From Thermoplasmataceae archaeon (GTDB taxonomy: Archaea; Thermoplasmatota; Thermoplasmata; Thermoplasmatales; Thermoplasmataceae): DNA of 60,422 nucleotides. Below the pieces are notes generated by a model. It did no database searches and was not told where the DNA came from. It saw only the letters and a list, made by a program, of their open reading frames with translations. Where the stretch lies: NCBI GenBank assembly GCA_038729425.1, contig JAVYSB010000001.1, positions 1-60,422 of the forward strand. The letters run 5' to 3'. Position 1 is the first letter of the stretch; every line of letters starts with the position of its first letter. A program made the position numbers and the translations under genes. Positions 19,901-27,240 of the stretch are shown in pieces.

Positions 19901-20278
19901 AATACCATCAACTTATATGACTGGAACGCAGCGGTCGTGTATAATGGCAAGGTTTCTACTACATTTAACCTTCCATATGGGCAGAGCATTAGCCTGTCTA
20001 TGATACTTACTCCAAACGGTACTGCATATGCAGAAGGTGCTCCTATAAAATTGGCTTTCACTACTATGTCATATGGAAACAACATAACTGTTCCCCTGTC
20101 ATTTACTGTGGAATATCCATATGCCAGCATCTCTCCGTTTCCACAGGGACAGGGGATAATCTCTAATTATACTGGGAACCCTCTGTCAACTGTAGTGACT
20201 GGATTACTCGTCATAGCGGTCACAGTGATTGGAGGAATTGCGATTGCAGTGTACCGTGGTAGGAGGTTCAGGAGATGA
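13955..20278 (+). CDS. aglB: AglB oligosaccharyltransferase with giant surface-type C-terminal extension
   Basis: A 2107-residue STT3/AglB protein that should transfer lipid-linked glycan to Asn of secreted proteins. The first ~510 residues are multi-pass membrane. The first acidic motif is SDPYF around D57, the second is SDGRIHTPE at 168-176, and the catalytic-pocket WWDYG is at 579-583. AglB proteins are usually about 600-1000 residues. Here a ~1200-residue tail follows, made of repeated carboxypeptidase-regulatory/Ig-like beta modules (for example ITGRVTTPGGQGVGG near 908 and LTGTVTFNGKAMQ near 1663), very rich in Ser, Thr, Asn and Tyr and in N-glycosylation sequons. It ends in a membrane helix (TGLLVIAVTVIGGIAIAV) and a basic tail. 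No frameshift or internal start suggests an assembly join. The next gene overlaps by 4 bases. Confidence 0.92.
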   Translation: MELSYAESSSGNQRFIRKYPEVVVITVLVGIYLFLANYYAWSSTFQNFFFTTSGGSDPYFNWITIQHFLQTGHWLMFEPSLNYPIGTTNPRNPFFQVMTVFIAVLMSPFMNIQNAAFFTFEELDAFFGALLIIPVYLMGKEVFGKKGGFVASILYLLMPSNVSTGYLSDGRIHTPELFFVLFFIYFFQRAIVSIDKDKIVEKLFPPTRILTSIRSFYNRNRLATIYAMLSGTSLAALMMSWQGYAYAVVILLLYVLVQYVYNLFIKRPSDYLVYLSAISILLGFFLGAYYYLGIGNYSVWFTPVLLLGILVIVMGFVFVAIRGRPWIISVPIIAILGAILLGALAIFDAHAFNTLLSGDGYFIKTKVYQTIAEAASLPLGEYISSFGAFEFILGVTGLAYAVYLFIKEKKDSMFFFLVFSLVSIYMSFEAARFNITAAPAYAILGAGLLMYFAHLVKLYDMKKRSGAPLASVGKSLRGNISWVHTVFVVIIVLMVISSGLGLISSAIPSNTAAKYNQEIYNVIPSSLQPANFSANQLYYVGATGNLISNSTQPLALSYSWLATQDANLPLQDKPAYVSWWDYGFQELQQGLHPTVADDFQQGYEVAGQILLAQNQSQILALFIARTIQVEFDSSQHSFNTPVNNVLVGFFGSSEVSLLASIYQNPLAYKAWIMSKPSVYGDYSSSITSTNAYFALVTGQLASQYSLNTLVDAYTALSQVTGISIKYIQVPNTLFPSSINNTGTFYAPAYLTDTPAYVSSGGAIVPTNYYNILVQTTNGTYTLNNVPTAANVTGESLQYTSAFYNTTIYRMQIGYPGSAVGLSSGIPGLAAGATNYTIMPAWDMSNFEIVYELIPWNPYTDYAAHPNAWQDIPLQQAYYDLVKGIGTPVIFPSATQMVSTANPIMAYYPGAIITGRVTTPGGQGVGGINVTLFDQYGIPHDVVHTNSAGYYNITAVPGNDTVVFSTGTLNTLYLYGKNVLKTTNIYISTQQAERTALGINMTTGLPNYYVTENYQVSASKVSGTAFYNYQTVKNANATIPGDFISKRIMTGTVFLVNSTYGVNVSLPLVNGVYSSSDVLPYSYELSIFTDGTYYANLLQGDVVVGANVAFPLLISFDSIFVNTTTASGLSGGYIVKASDGTTIYSNTTGGSGHANLWVQPGTYTIQAYKGSSQTGVSTTTFTGWGQNYSVNLSATLSGIVSGTLSGAPSGTILYLYPNGQISSTYSTIIGPGGAFSTEVPYGVYTLYASSSGNSFTKTITVQSNFTLTGSMSLAFPITVSTYLPGITAYSGSYEFMGSSAFFTYSYSGPTPYTILLPEGMYGISSLTVYLGSIKEGFQNVYLVGARNVSITQQYTNTATITLSDSSNSGVMVGSGISILNSSGNPVYFSKVSNGQATVYYLNGSKDLTTYAMSSLYTSTTMSLSSNTQSYSMTPVTVGITISFVNNSIKLRGSTNLVLKGTNTYYLSGSETGISASVFPGIYVASASNSTATLNLSDPVIVVPNKVTQSVTLLAAPYANLSINATSYEIFNSLGTVVNNSKPLPAGNYLVYAYLNSSVSPEVSWKSYYLTSNMNVTPSLQSADMISLENSLGISAGNYTLSISGGVANVSTTSILLPAGVYNVKYYDTITNATGSYIVSGSGSFNTYYTNKFNVIVTSTKINTMLTGTVTFNGKAMQNTVIQILSTEGTVVARTATNTYGIFSVSIPTGSWAIYALNNASSTGYYGGVTIPAFSGTYYDNFSLKPAYAISVIVTVGSKIYNTNVQVTLYPNSINVNSSKANLLLPQGNYSFSANISQNALAYNGSLLSVSYSVNNTIYVNSNMSITLALSQVVTGKITIIQNGTYPNLVTGSNVTNSTEVYFNVTNGQNVQQSVTLTSGSNQWHILFNQSYLNLAPGQKVAVSALVYALNNPPSGINAVPVNLTYSGSTASGSFDVNVAPRVGFTATLNSPFGLPQDGKLIYNITLENTGNTAIAINGSIVDKNTINLYDWNAAVVYNGKVSTTFNLPYGQSISLSMILTPNGTAYAEGAPIKLAFTTMSYGNNITVPLSFTVEYPYASISPFPQGQGIISNYTGNPLSTVVTGLLVIAVTVIGGIAIAVYRGRRFRR

Positions 20279-21042
20279 AGGCGTTCCCCATACTAATAAT
20301 GGCCTTATTAGTGACTCTGCCTGCTTTTGCTTTGATTTCTTCTGCATCTTCTCCGGTGATTGACGTTGTAAATGTTGAGTATCCACAGAACGTATATGTT
20401 GGACAAACCTTTACCGTGTATGTAAATAATTCAGCTGGCTTTACAAACTACAGTACAGTGATATACTTTGCAGGGGATAACCTCACGGGCTTTTCCCCAA
20501 CCAATACATTCGAAAACTTTGGTGGAACAAATTTCGATGCATCGGTTAATGTGACTGCCCCTCTTCAGGCACAGACAATATACATGTTTGTAAGAACAAG
20601 TGCCATGTACGGCCACCAGTATGAGAACTTCTCACAGACGTTTGAAGTAAACGTATATAATACAGTGTCTCTTAGCGCAGTAGTGTCAAACAGCAATGCA
20701 TTTGCCGTAAGCAACGTCACGGTGACATTTGATCTGAACGGGAATGTTTATGGAACAAAAACTGTGAACCTCCAACCCAGTTCATCCCAGGTTGTTTCAG
20801 TCAAGCTTTTCAACTACATATTATCTGACGGCAAATACACCCTTACTGTGACTGTGAACAATCCCATGATCAAGGTCAATGGCAACACAGGAACCAGCTC
20901 GACAACGTTCTTCGTTGGAACGCCTGCAAATTACAACTGGATTTATTACATTGCAATTGGTGTCTTTATCTTCATGGCATTCGTCGTGTTCGCCTCTGGA
21001 AGGAGACCAAATAGGCCCAGCAGGCCAAAATGGAGAAGGTAG
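20275..21042 (+). CDS. secreted Ig-like surface protein with C-terminal membrane anchor
   Basis: A 255-residue protein with a signal peptide (MKAFPILIMALLVTLPAFAL) and two CARDB/Ig-like beta domains. The second contains SLSAVVSNSNAFAVSNVTV and a DGKYTLTVTV segment. There is one membrane helix near the C-terminus (WIYYIAIGVFIFMAFVVF) and a basic R/P tail. N-glycosylation sequons are frequent. The ATG overlaps the aglB stop as ATGA, so it is translationally coupled and may be a partner of the AglB tail at the cell surface. Specific function unknown. Confidence 0.75.
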   Translation: MKAFPILIMALLVTLPAFALISSASSPVIDVVNVEYPQNVYVGQTFTVYVNNSAGFTNYSTVIYFAGDNLTGFSPTNTFENFGGTNFDASVNVTAPLQAQTIYMFVRTSAMYGHQYENFSQTFEVNVYNTVSLSAVVSNSNAFAVSNVTVTFDLNGNVYGTKTVNLQPSSSQVVSVKLFNYILSDGKYTLTVTVNNPMIKVNGNTGTSSTTFFVGTPANYNWIYYIAIGVFIFMAFVVFASGRRPNRPSRPKWRR

Positions 21043-21047
21043 GTAAA

Positions 21048-21560
21048 TTAGTCTTTCAGGTTCCTCATTATTTCCATAAATTTCTTTCTGTGAGTTTCAG
21101 CGGACTTCATCGCCTGCGTAACTGCTTCTTCCGGAGTAGAGACAGAAATAAATCTGCCTTCCTGCTTCTTTCTTGGCACGATCTCAGTGGAATTCAGAGA
21201 GATGACATCCTTTCCCTCGCTTATGGAAAAAGCAGCCTCTGAAAGCGTACCGGCGGACCCATCAATGGCGATGATAGCCTCTCCTGCCCTCGACACAAGG
21301 AAATTCCTGGCGTATCCCATGCCAGTCGGTACGGATACGGTCAAGTGGGAATTCCCTTCAACGGGGCTGTACCCGGGAAGAATTCCCACCACAATTCCAC
21401 CTTTGGTCCTGACACCTTCAGCGACACATTCCATTACCCCGGATAGCCCGCCGCAAAACACAACTGCCGTGTTCTCAGCAAGCAATTCGCCAACCCTGTG
21501 TGCAATGAGGCAGTTTTCATCTGTAATGTTACTTCCGCCTATAACGGATATATTATACAC
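21048..21560 (-). CDS. LOG/TIGR00725-like Rossmann protein
   Basis: A 170-residue protein of the LOG (lysine decarboxylase-like, TIGR00725) family. It shows the nucleotide-binding pattern VIGGSNI near the N-terminus, VVFCGGLSGVMECVAEG, GILPG, and the late GSAGTLSEAA segment. Related proteins are phosphoribohydrolases acting on nucleotide 5'-monophosphates or molybdenum-cofactor carriers; the canonical PGGxGTxxE of active LOG enzymes reads GSAGTLSE here, so the enzymatic role is open. It converges on the preceding gene with a 5-base gap. Confidence 0.82.
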   Translation of the reverse strand: MYNISVIGGSNITDENCLIAHRVGELLAENTAVVFCGGLSGVMECVAEGVRTKGGIVVGILPGYSPVEGNSHLTVSVPTGMGYARNFLVSRAGEAIIAIDGSAGTLSEAAFSISEGKDVISLNSTEIVPRKKQEGRFISVSTPEEAVTQAMKSAETHRKKFMEIMRNLKD

Positions 21561-21623
21561 AAGAGGAAGAGTACTTGTAACTCATTAAAGCTTACTTCTC
21601 ATATCAATGTGCCTGATCCTGTG

Positions 21624-21648
21624 CATAAATATAGAGATCGATACGTAT
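21624..21648 (+). promoter_or_regulatory. Nep1 promoter with ATACGTAT site
   Basis: A CATAAATATA TATA box at 21624-21633 is followed at 21641-21648 by ATACGTAT, the same palindrome that occurs twice before the ribbon-helix-helix gene at 10 kb. The site would lie near the transcription start, where a bound repressor could act. Confidence 0.4.
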
Positions 21649-21665
21649 AATTCCGGTGACGGATT

Positions 21666-22385
21666 GTGGTATGCGTGCTCACCATCGTCATAGCAGATGC
21701 TGAACTTGAAACCGTCCCCATTGAGATGAGGGAGGACTACTCCATACAGAAGATTTCAAGAGAAAGGAAGAAACGCCCTGAGAACATGATTCTCGATTCC
21801 AATTTTATGCACGCCTCCATCGAGAGATATTTTCCTGGAGAATCAAGACGCAGAGGCAGACCCGACATCATTCATATACTTATGTTGGTCGCCCTAGAGT
21901 CCATACTGAACAAGATCGGCAGCCTGAGGATAATGATACATACAAGAAATAACCTGATAATAGATGTTTCCCCGGAAACGAGAATCCCGAGAGCCTACAA
22001 CAGGTTCATCGGGCTATTTGAGAAACTATTTTCAGAGAGAAAAATAGTTGCTGATGGCAAGGCCCTCCTATCGATCCGGGATGGCACCGTTCATGACGCA
22101 TTAGGAAAATCCGCGCAACATGTTGTGGTACTTGCACCTGGTGGAGAGATATCCAGCGTCAGCGAGGTGGTTAGAGAACCCGGCGACCTAGTGGTTGTGA
22201 TAGGTGGTTTCTCTGAAGGCAATTATAAGTCAGATCTTGGTCAATATGGAAGGCGTACAATTTTCAGGGAAGAACTGACCATCTGGTCTGTGGCGATGGA
22301 AGTCATAACGGAGTATGAAAGGAAAAACGACTTCATGAAAGGTTATTCTCTGGATCGCCTGCCGCGAGGAAGCAGAGAAATCTGA
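21666..22385 (+). CDS. nep1: rRNA small-subunit pseudouridine methyltransferase Nep1
   Basis: Nep1/Emg1 of the SPOUT superfamily, which methylates N1 of a pseudouridine in helix 35 of 16S rRNA. The hallmark segments are ILDSNFMHASI, RRGRPDIIHILMLVALES (substrate-binding Arg cluster), LIIDVSPETRIPRAYNRF, and the SPOUT knot region with VVVIGGFSEG. It is 239 residues, the usual archaeal length. The start is GTG at 21666 with GGTGAC 5 bases upstream. It precedes the S15 gene, in keeping with a ribosome-biogenesis neighbourhood. Confidence 0.95.
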   Translation: MVCVLTIVIADAELETVPIEMREDYSIQKISRERKKRPENMILDSNFMHASIERYFPGESRRRGRPDIIHILMLVALESILNKIGSLRIMIHTRNNLIIDVSPETRIPRAYNRFIGLFEKLFSERKIVADGKALLSIRDGTVHDALGKSAQHVVVLAPGGEISSVSEVVREPGDLVVVIGGFSEGNYKSDLGQYGRRTIFREELTIWSVAMEVITEYERKNDFMKGYSLDRLPRGSREI

Positions 22386-22458
22386 CGTCAAAGGGTCATT
22401 CTGGTCATAATATTGATTAATACCTTTGTTATGAAGTTAAAACCAGGAGATACTGTTA

Positions 22459-22896
22459 ATGGCACGAATGCATACAAGGAAGCGTGGAAAATCCGGATCG
22501 AACAGGGTTTATGGTCAGGGAAGACCCGCATGGTTAAGCGTAAGCGATGAAGAAATATCTAAGTCTATTCTAGATTTGAACAAGCAGGGACTTTCGAATT
22601 CATTGATAGGGATAAGACTGAGGGATCAATACGGCGTCCCCGGATCTAAGCCTATCCTTGGCAAGAAGATTGGCTCCGTATTGAGGGAAAATGGGATAAA
22701 ACCTGACCTTCCCGAGGATCTGAGCCATCTTATAAACAGGTACAAGAACGTGAGGAAACATACAGAGTCCAACAGGAAAGATATGAGCAACATAAGGGGA
22801 GAGATGCTCATAATGTCAAAAATGCTTAGACTTGTGAGGTATTACAAGCGCAAGGGCAGCATTGCACCTGAATGGAACCTCAGTAAAGTGCTGTAA
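22459..22896 (+). CDS. rps15: small ribosomal subunit protein uS15
   Basis: The archaeal/eukaryal form of ribosomal protein S15 (S13e type), 145 residues. It has the extra N-terminal arm ([28 protein letters not shown]) and the core 16S-binding helices ending in [12 protein letters not shown]. It binds the central domain of 16S rRNA. CAGGAGATAC just before the ATG provides a ribosome site. The downstream RecJ-like gene follows after 5 bases, a pairing conserved in many archaea. Confidence 0.97.
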   Translation: MARMHTRKRGKSGSNRVYGQGRPAWLSVSDEEISKSILDLNKQGLSNSLIGIRLRDQYGVPGSKPILGKKIGSVLRENGIKPDLPEDLSHLINRYKNVRKHTESNRKDMSNIRGEMLIMSKMLRLVRYYKRKGSIAPEWNLSKVL

Positions 22897-22901
22897 GAAA
22901 G

Positions 22902-24245
22902 ATGCTAAAGGACATAATTGACCAGAAATTGTATGAACTTCTTTACCGGGGTTCTACCCTGATAAGGAATTCTGATTATGTTCGTGTCATTGCTCATTAT
23001 GACGGTGATGGGACTAGCGCGGCGATGGTTATCTGTGCAGCCCTGAAAAGACTGAACATAAAGTTTCACCTGGGATATATAAAGAACCTTGATGGCGAGA
23101 ATTTCAGGAGAAGGATAGAGGAAGACCCAGACCGCCTGGCCATAATAGTTGATGCAGGATCAGATCAGGCACAATATGTCCCGGACATTGAAAAACTCAT
23201 TATTCTGGACCATCATTTTTACAACAAGTCCACCATAAAGGGCCTCAACATTAATGCCAGAGATTTTGGCATAGACGGAACCCGCGAAGCGTGCGGTTCA
23301 ACGATGGCTTTTCTCATGGCTCTTGTACTGGACGAGGGGAACAGGGATCTCTACCCATTTTTCATTTCAGGGGCCATAGCCGATAAACAGGATATTGGGG
23401 GACTCAGGGGAATTAATGAAACCCTTGGCCGGGAGTACGGAAAAGATTATGAAACGGTTCATACCCTCAACCTGGAGGGCGGTAAAGTCAAGGATGCCAT
23501 TACGTATTCCACTGATCCATTCTTCAGTGATCTTACCGGAAACCCCGAAAACGTGAACGGACTTCTTTCAAGACTCGGAATAGATCCAGAGTCAAGTGTC
23601 TATGATCTTCAGGATAACGATAAAAGCACCCTGTCAAATGCCCTGGCGGCAAAGCTGATTAGCCAGAACGTCGGTCTGGAAGCCATGAAGTACCTTGAAA
23701 ACGATATAGTGAGGTTCAACGAGATTGGGTATTCATCAAAAGAGATCAGCAGCATAGTTGATGGCAACAGCAAGATAGGGAAGAACTCTATTCCTGTTCA
23801 GTATTTCCTAGGTGACGAATCCGTGAAAGATGAGATGATATCAAACTGGAGGATATCTAGGACAAAGCTCATTGAATACACCTACAGGGTATTGAAAGAC
23901 ATATATGAACAGGACAGCATAAGGTACTTCTATGCCCCTGAAGGTGAAATGACGGGTTCCATAAGCGGAATACTCTCGCTTTACCTGCTTAAACAGGACA
24001 AACCGTTGATCGGCTTCAATGCTGGATCTGAAAACACTAAGGTATCCTCCCGCGGAACAAGGAAGCTCGTGCAGATGGGGCTCAACCTATCAGTGGTAAT
24101 GCGAGAGGCAGCCACGCAGGTTGGTGGAAGCGGAGGCGGTCACGATATAGCTGCTGGAGCCGTAATACCTAGAGGAAAAGAAAAACAGTTCGTCGAGATT
24201 GCAAACGATCTTGTGAAGGGACAGCTTTCTGGGGCTACTACCTGA
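22902..24245 (+). CDS. archaeal RecJ-like DHH single-strand exonuclease (GAN type)
   Basis: A 447-residue DHH/DHHA1 phosphoesterase. Motif I is AHYDGDG (residues 31-37), motif II includes VDAGSD (83-88), the signature DHH is at 103-105, and the C-terminal DHHA1 motif is GGSGGGHDIAAGA. Archaeal relatives are RecJ-like exonucleases; in Thermococcales the homologue GAN joins the GINS-CMG replisome. It therefore probably works in replication or repair on single strands. It sits directly after the S15 gene. Confidence 0.9.
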   Translation: MLKDIIDQKLYELLYRGSTLIRNSDYVRVIAHYDGDGTSAAMVICAALKRLNIKFHLGYIKNLDGENFRRRIEEDPDRLAIIVDAGSDQAQYVPDIEKLIILDHHFYNKSTIKGLNINARDFGIDGTREACGSTMAFLMALVLDEGNRDLYPFFISGAIADKQDIGGLRGINETLGREYGKDYETVHTLNLEGGKVKDAITYSTDPFFSDLTGNPENVNGLLSRLGIDPESSVYDLQDNDKSTLSNALAAKLISQNVGLEAMKYLENDIVRFNEIGYSSKEISSIVDGNSKIGKNSIPVQYFLGDESVKDEMISNWRISRTKLIEYTYRVLKDIYEQDSIRYFYAPEGEMTGSISGILSLYLLKQDKPLIGFNAGSENTKVSSRGTRKLVQMGLNLSVVMREAATQVGGSGGGHDIAAGAVIPRGKEKQFVEIANDLVKGQLSGATT

Positions 24246-24255
24246 AGACACAAAA

Positions 24256-24264
24256 CATTTAAAT
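24256..24264 (+). promoter_or_regulatory. TATA box of RuvC/YqgF-like gene
   Basis: CATTTAAAT lies 22 to 30 bases before the ATG at 24286, predicting a leaderless transcript separate from the upstream RecJ-like gene. Confidence 0.5.
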
Positions 24265-24285
24265 CATATGCGCATAGGCAACTGA

Positions 24286-24948
24286 ATGGGTCGGATAGGA
24301 ATATTTACCCAGGACTTCAAGTTTTATCACGACGTAATCTTTCGCCTGAAGGAGTGGGATTTGCCGTTTGTGAGCATTGAGGACCCTGAAAGAATTCCGC
24401 CAGACGTTGTTGTTGTCCTGAGTTCAGAAGGCGATTTGAGCATTCCGAAACAGGTCAAGTCTGTGGAGGCAAAGCACGCTATACGAATGGCCCTCCCACG
24501 ATTGCTTAACAGGTATCATTTTGAAAGGGTGATCATTGGCATTGATCCGGGGCCGAAACCCGGCATAGCCGTCACAGCAGATGGCGTTTTGATGGAGGCA
24601 TTTGAATGCCCCGACATCAAGAGCATTGGCAGGGAGGTATCTGATATTGCTGAATTCTATGCCTACCGAAACATATCAATAAAAATGGGTAACGGGGACA
24701 GGCCAAACCGTATGGAGATTATGGATACTTTAGGGGGCACAAACATCGGAGTGACTGTGGTGGATGAATCTAACACAAGCGTACCGCACAGGATACATGA
24801 CAATGCGCTTTCCGCAGCCAGAATAGCCTTCATAGAGGGAAACAGTTATCCGATGGAAATTCCAAGAAAATTCAGCAGAAAAGATGTCTTCGAGAAAGAA
24901 TTTGTAACCATTCAGAAACTAGCCCTTTCCAGCCAGAGCGGATCCTGA
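24286..24948 (+). CDS. RuvC/YqgF-like RNase-H-fold protein
   Basis: A 220-residue protein whose second half looks like a RuvC/YqgF nuclease core. It has IIGIDPGPKPGIAV (D87, first catalytic Asp), VVDESNTS (D160-E161, matching the D-E-R-x-T motif of YqgF) and HDNALSAARIA (D172, matching the final Asp helix). The N-terminal 80 residues are a small alpha/beta lead domain. All three acidic positions of an active RNase-H-fold nuclease are present. It is next to a RecJ/GAN-type nuclease, so a role in recombination or RNA processing is plausible. I do not recognise a named family. The last 30 bases overlap the 3' end of thiI on the other strand. Confidence 0.65.
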   Translation: MGRIGIFTQDFKFYHDVIFRLKEWDLPFVSIEDPERIPPDVVVVLSSEGDLSIPKQVKSVEAKHAIRMALPRLLNRYHFERVIIGIDPGPKPGIAVTADGVLMEAFECPDIKSIGREVSDIAEFYAYRNISIKMGNGDRPNRMEIMDTLGGTNIGVTVVDESNTSVPHRIHDNALSAARIAFIEGNSYPMEIPRKFSRKDVFEKEFVTIQKLALSSQSGS

Positions 24949-26370
24949 TAATTTCCTGATGGATGTTTCGTTGGAATAGAAAGCGTTTCCACCCAGAGAT
25001 TTTATCTTTGAAGCGGCATTGGCACTCTGTAGGCCTTTCTTGCAATAAACTATGTAAACTCTGTCCTTTCCGTGCTTGGAGAATATTTCCCCAATATCAC
25101 CCAGACTTGCACTGATCGCTCCAGGGTAATGCCACTGATCATAGCTTGCTGCACTTCTAAGGTCAATAACAATGGAATTGGGCTGTATACCCTTCACAGT
25201 ATCGGCGGTATCCATGATCGAGGCCTTGTACTTTTCTATTTCCGAGAAACGCAATGAGAACCTGTTCCTCACAAGGTTTTCTGTTAAGTCGAGGCCTCTC
25301 ATATCATCTTCAAGCGTGTCCGCGCGAATCTTCGTGATCGGCCTGTCCGCAAACAACGAGCAGAATTCGCCCAGGTCTGAGTCAGGGAGTGTATCTATTC
25401 TTCTAGCAATGTCCACGATCTCATCCTTGTCCATGCCGATCAGCGGTCTGAATATTGGAATGTCCATGCCATGGCTAAGAGCAGCGAGATTCTCTGCAGT
25501 TTGTGAAGAAACCTGCCCAAGGGATTCTCCTGTAACAATGCCCAGGTGGCCATATTCCTGCGCCAGGCCCTGAGCTATCAAGTAAAGAACCTTCTTGAAC
25601 TCAACATTCTGATAGTGGTACCGGTCTTCATTTGACAACTTTTCTATCAGAGGCCTGCCGTCGATTATGTGCAACATGGGATCATACCCGACACACCATC
25701 TTCCAAGGAGTTTTGTAGCAGAATTCAGAAATGCAACAGTATCCACGGGATGAGCCAGCGAAATGAAAACTATGTCGCATGGTGAGCCGCGTTTCATCAT
25801 CATCCAAGTGGCCACAGGTGAATCGATGCCTCCTGACATCAAACTGATGAGCTTTCCCTGTGAACCAAGAGGCAGTCCCCCCGGTCCCCTTATTATCCTG
25901 TCATAAAGAAATAGAAGCGAATCCCTGATTTCTAGACCGATCTCTATATCGGGGTTGTGGAGATCAACCCCCGCTGAATAATCATATAGAGCGGACCCCA
26001 CTGCCCTGTCGATGTCCATCGAGGTGAAATTTTGATTTCCACTCCTCCTGGATCTTACAGCGAATTTCTTACCCCTGACGGCATCAGAAAAGTGTGACTT
26101 TGCAATTTCAACAATTTCCTCGAACTTTTCAGCCCGATATTCTATGCACCGGGAAAATGACTTCACCCCCATTGTAGATTCAATGGCCAGTTCAGCTTTC
26201 CCGTCTTCTCTATCTGGATAGATCAGGATTCTTCCGGATTCCTTCTTTACTGTGCCTCCAATGCCGTGGTTTTTGAGGCTCTTCAAAACGTTTCTGGCAA
26301 GGAGATTCTCCATCTCATTTCTTGCCTTTCTTCCCTTCAGGCCTATCTCGGAATACCTGATGATGTACAC
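24919..26370 (-). CDS. thiI: tRNA 4-thiouridine synthase ThiI with rhodanese domain
   Basis: A 483-residue sulfurtransferase. Domains in order: ferredoxin-like start (RYSEIGLKGR), THUMP domain to about 165, PP-loop ATPase with SGGIDS at 179-184, and a C-terminal rhodanese domain from about 395 with its active Cys in VYCKKG (C443). The partner Cys, C337 in GEFCS, is also present, so both sulfur-relay cysteines known from E. coli ThiI are retained. It makes s4U at position 8 of tRNA and may feed sulfur to thiazole. The start is GTG, fixed by the conserved N-terminus. It follows the HemQ-like gene by 32 bases. Confidence 0.95.
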   Translation of the reverse strand: MYIIRYSEIGLKGRKARNEMENLLARNVLKSLKNHGIGGTVKKESGRILIYPDREDGKAELAIESTMGVKSFSRCIEYRAEKFEEIVEIAKSHFSDAVRGKKFAVRSRRSGNQNFTSMDIDRAVGSALYDYSAGVDLHNPDIEIGLEIRDSLLFLYDRIIRGPGGLPLGSQGKLISLMSGGIDSPVATWMMMKRGSPCDIVFISLAHPVDTVAFLNSATKLLGRWCVGYDPMLHIIDGRPLIEKLSNEDRYHYQNVEFKKVLYLIAQGLAQEYGHLGIVTGESLGQVSSQTAENLAALSHGMDIPIFRPLIGMDKDEIVDIARRIDTLPDSDLGEFCSLFADRPITKIRADTLEDDMRGLDLTENLVRNRFSLRFSEIEKYKASIMDTADTVKGIQPNSIVIDLRSAASYDQWHYPGAISASLGDIGEIFSKHGKDRVYIVYCKKGLQSANAASKIKSLGGNAFYSNETSIRKLSGSALAGKG

Positions 26371-26402
26371 GATCAGGTAATTTTATACTGAATTAAAAGG
26401 GT

Positions 26403-27107
26403 TTATGAGGATTCACGTTTCTGATCGTTAAGAAGCAATGCACCTGCCGCCTTGTGTATCCCAACAAGTATGGGAGTCTCATTTATAATCCACTTCCTGG
26501 CTTTGGCCTCCCTGAGCTTCTTAGTTGCATGTGACCATGCGGCCAGTGAGTCTGTTTCATAGATTACTACAAACTCCTGATCGCCGAGTCCATATGAATA
26601 GGTAGTGTAGGATCTCACGGATCTTCCTTCAGGGTCAGCAAGAGCCATCCCTATGTGTTCCGCCATGATTTTCTTCCTCTCTTCGTAGTCTATGAGATAC
26701 CACTCAGGTTCCTTGCTCATCGGATAGGCGACAAAATACTTCATAGGATCCTGACGCAGTGTATCGTCAAGAGCAAGCCCTGGCTTGAGATAGGGAGAAT
26801 CTTCGTACAGTGATATCATGCTATAATTTGCCTTTAGGTAGCCTGTAAACTTGTCATTAAGCGTATACTTTATGGACTCCAGGGTTTCTGGACTGTGGGA
26901 GGAGCACCAGAAAATAATGTCGCCATCATATCTCATCGATCGATAGGAGAGGAAGTTCGTAGTTTCCTTTGAGAAGCTGCTGATAATGTCGGCCACACCA
27001 GTGGAGAGAGAGGACCTCTTCTCCATGGTCAGGGTAAAGAATGGGGACCTGAACCTGTAGGAAATTACCATCATATAAATTTCTTCAGCCAATTTGATCT
27101 GTTCCAC
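26403..27107 (-). CDS. chlorite-dismutase-family (HemQ-like) haem protein
   Basis: A 234-residue member of the Cld/HemQ family. The C-terminal half carries the recognisable series YFVAYPMSKEPEWYLIDYEERKKIM, AEHIGMA (His that aligns with the proximal haem ligand), YSYGLGDQEFVVIYETD and ETPILVGI. In bacteria HemQ decarboxylates coproheme to haem b; Thermoplasma has a structurally studied relative. The segment where bacterial HemQ carries a conserved polar distal residue reads SYTTYSYG, so activity may differ. The start is GTG at 27107; an internal ATG pair at residues 12-13 is an alternative. Confidence 0.85.
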   Translation of the reverse strand: MEQIKLAEEIYMMVISYRFRSPFFTLTMEKRSSLSTGVADIISSFSKETTNFLSYRSMRYDGDIIFWCSSHSPETLESIKYTLNDKFTGYLKANYSMISLYEDSPYLKPGLALDDTLRQDPMKYFVAYPMSKEPEWYLIDYEERKKIMAEHIGMALADPEGRSVRSYTTYSYGLGDQEFVVIYETDSLAAWSHATKKLREAKARKWIINETPILVGIHKAAGALLLNDQKRESS

Positions 27108-27186
27108 ATTGCCAGTTATTAGTTAGATTTTTCCATTACAGCACTGCACTGTCAGAAAAATAATATAGCAGTATAACTGCCAGTGT

Positions 27187-27240
27187 GATCAAATTCTGCC
27201 CTTTTCAAGCGGAGAAGTATCTCTTTGGCAGAACCTGATC
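27187..27240. other. two-tier hairpin, possible structured RNA
   Basis: Arms 27187-27200 and 27227-27240 match in 12 of 14 positions (GATCAAATTCTGCC against GGCAGAACCTGATC). The loop contains a second perfect hairpin GAGA-AGTA-TCTC at 27212-27223. A separate perfect hairpin GCAGT-ATA-ACTGC precedes it at 27168-27180. It could be part of a transcript 5' end or a small RNA; nothing identifies it. Confidence 0.25.

Noticed and set aside
27187-27240. Hairpin as a tRNA or CRISPR element
   Set aside because: No D, T or anticodon arm pattern, no CCA-like acceptor and no repeated unit.
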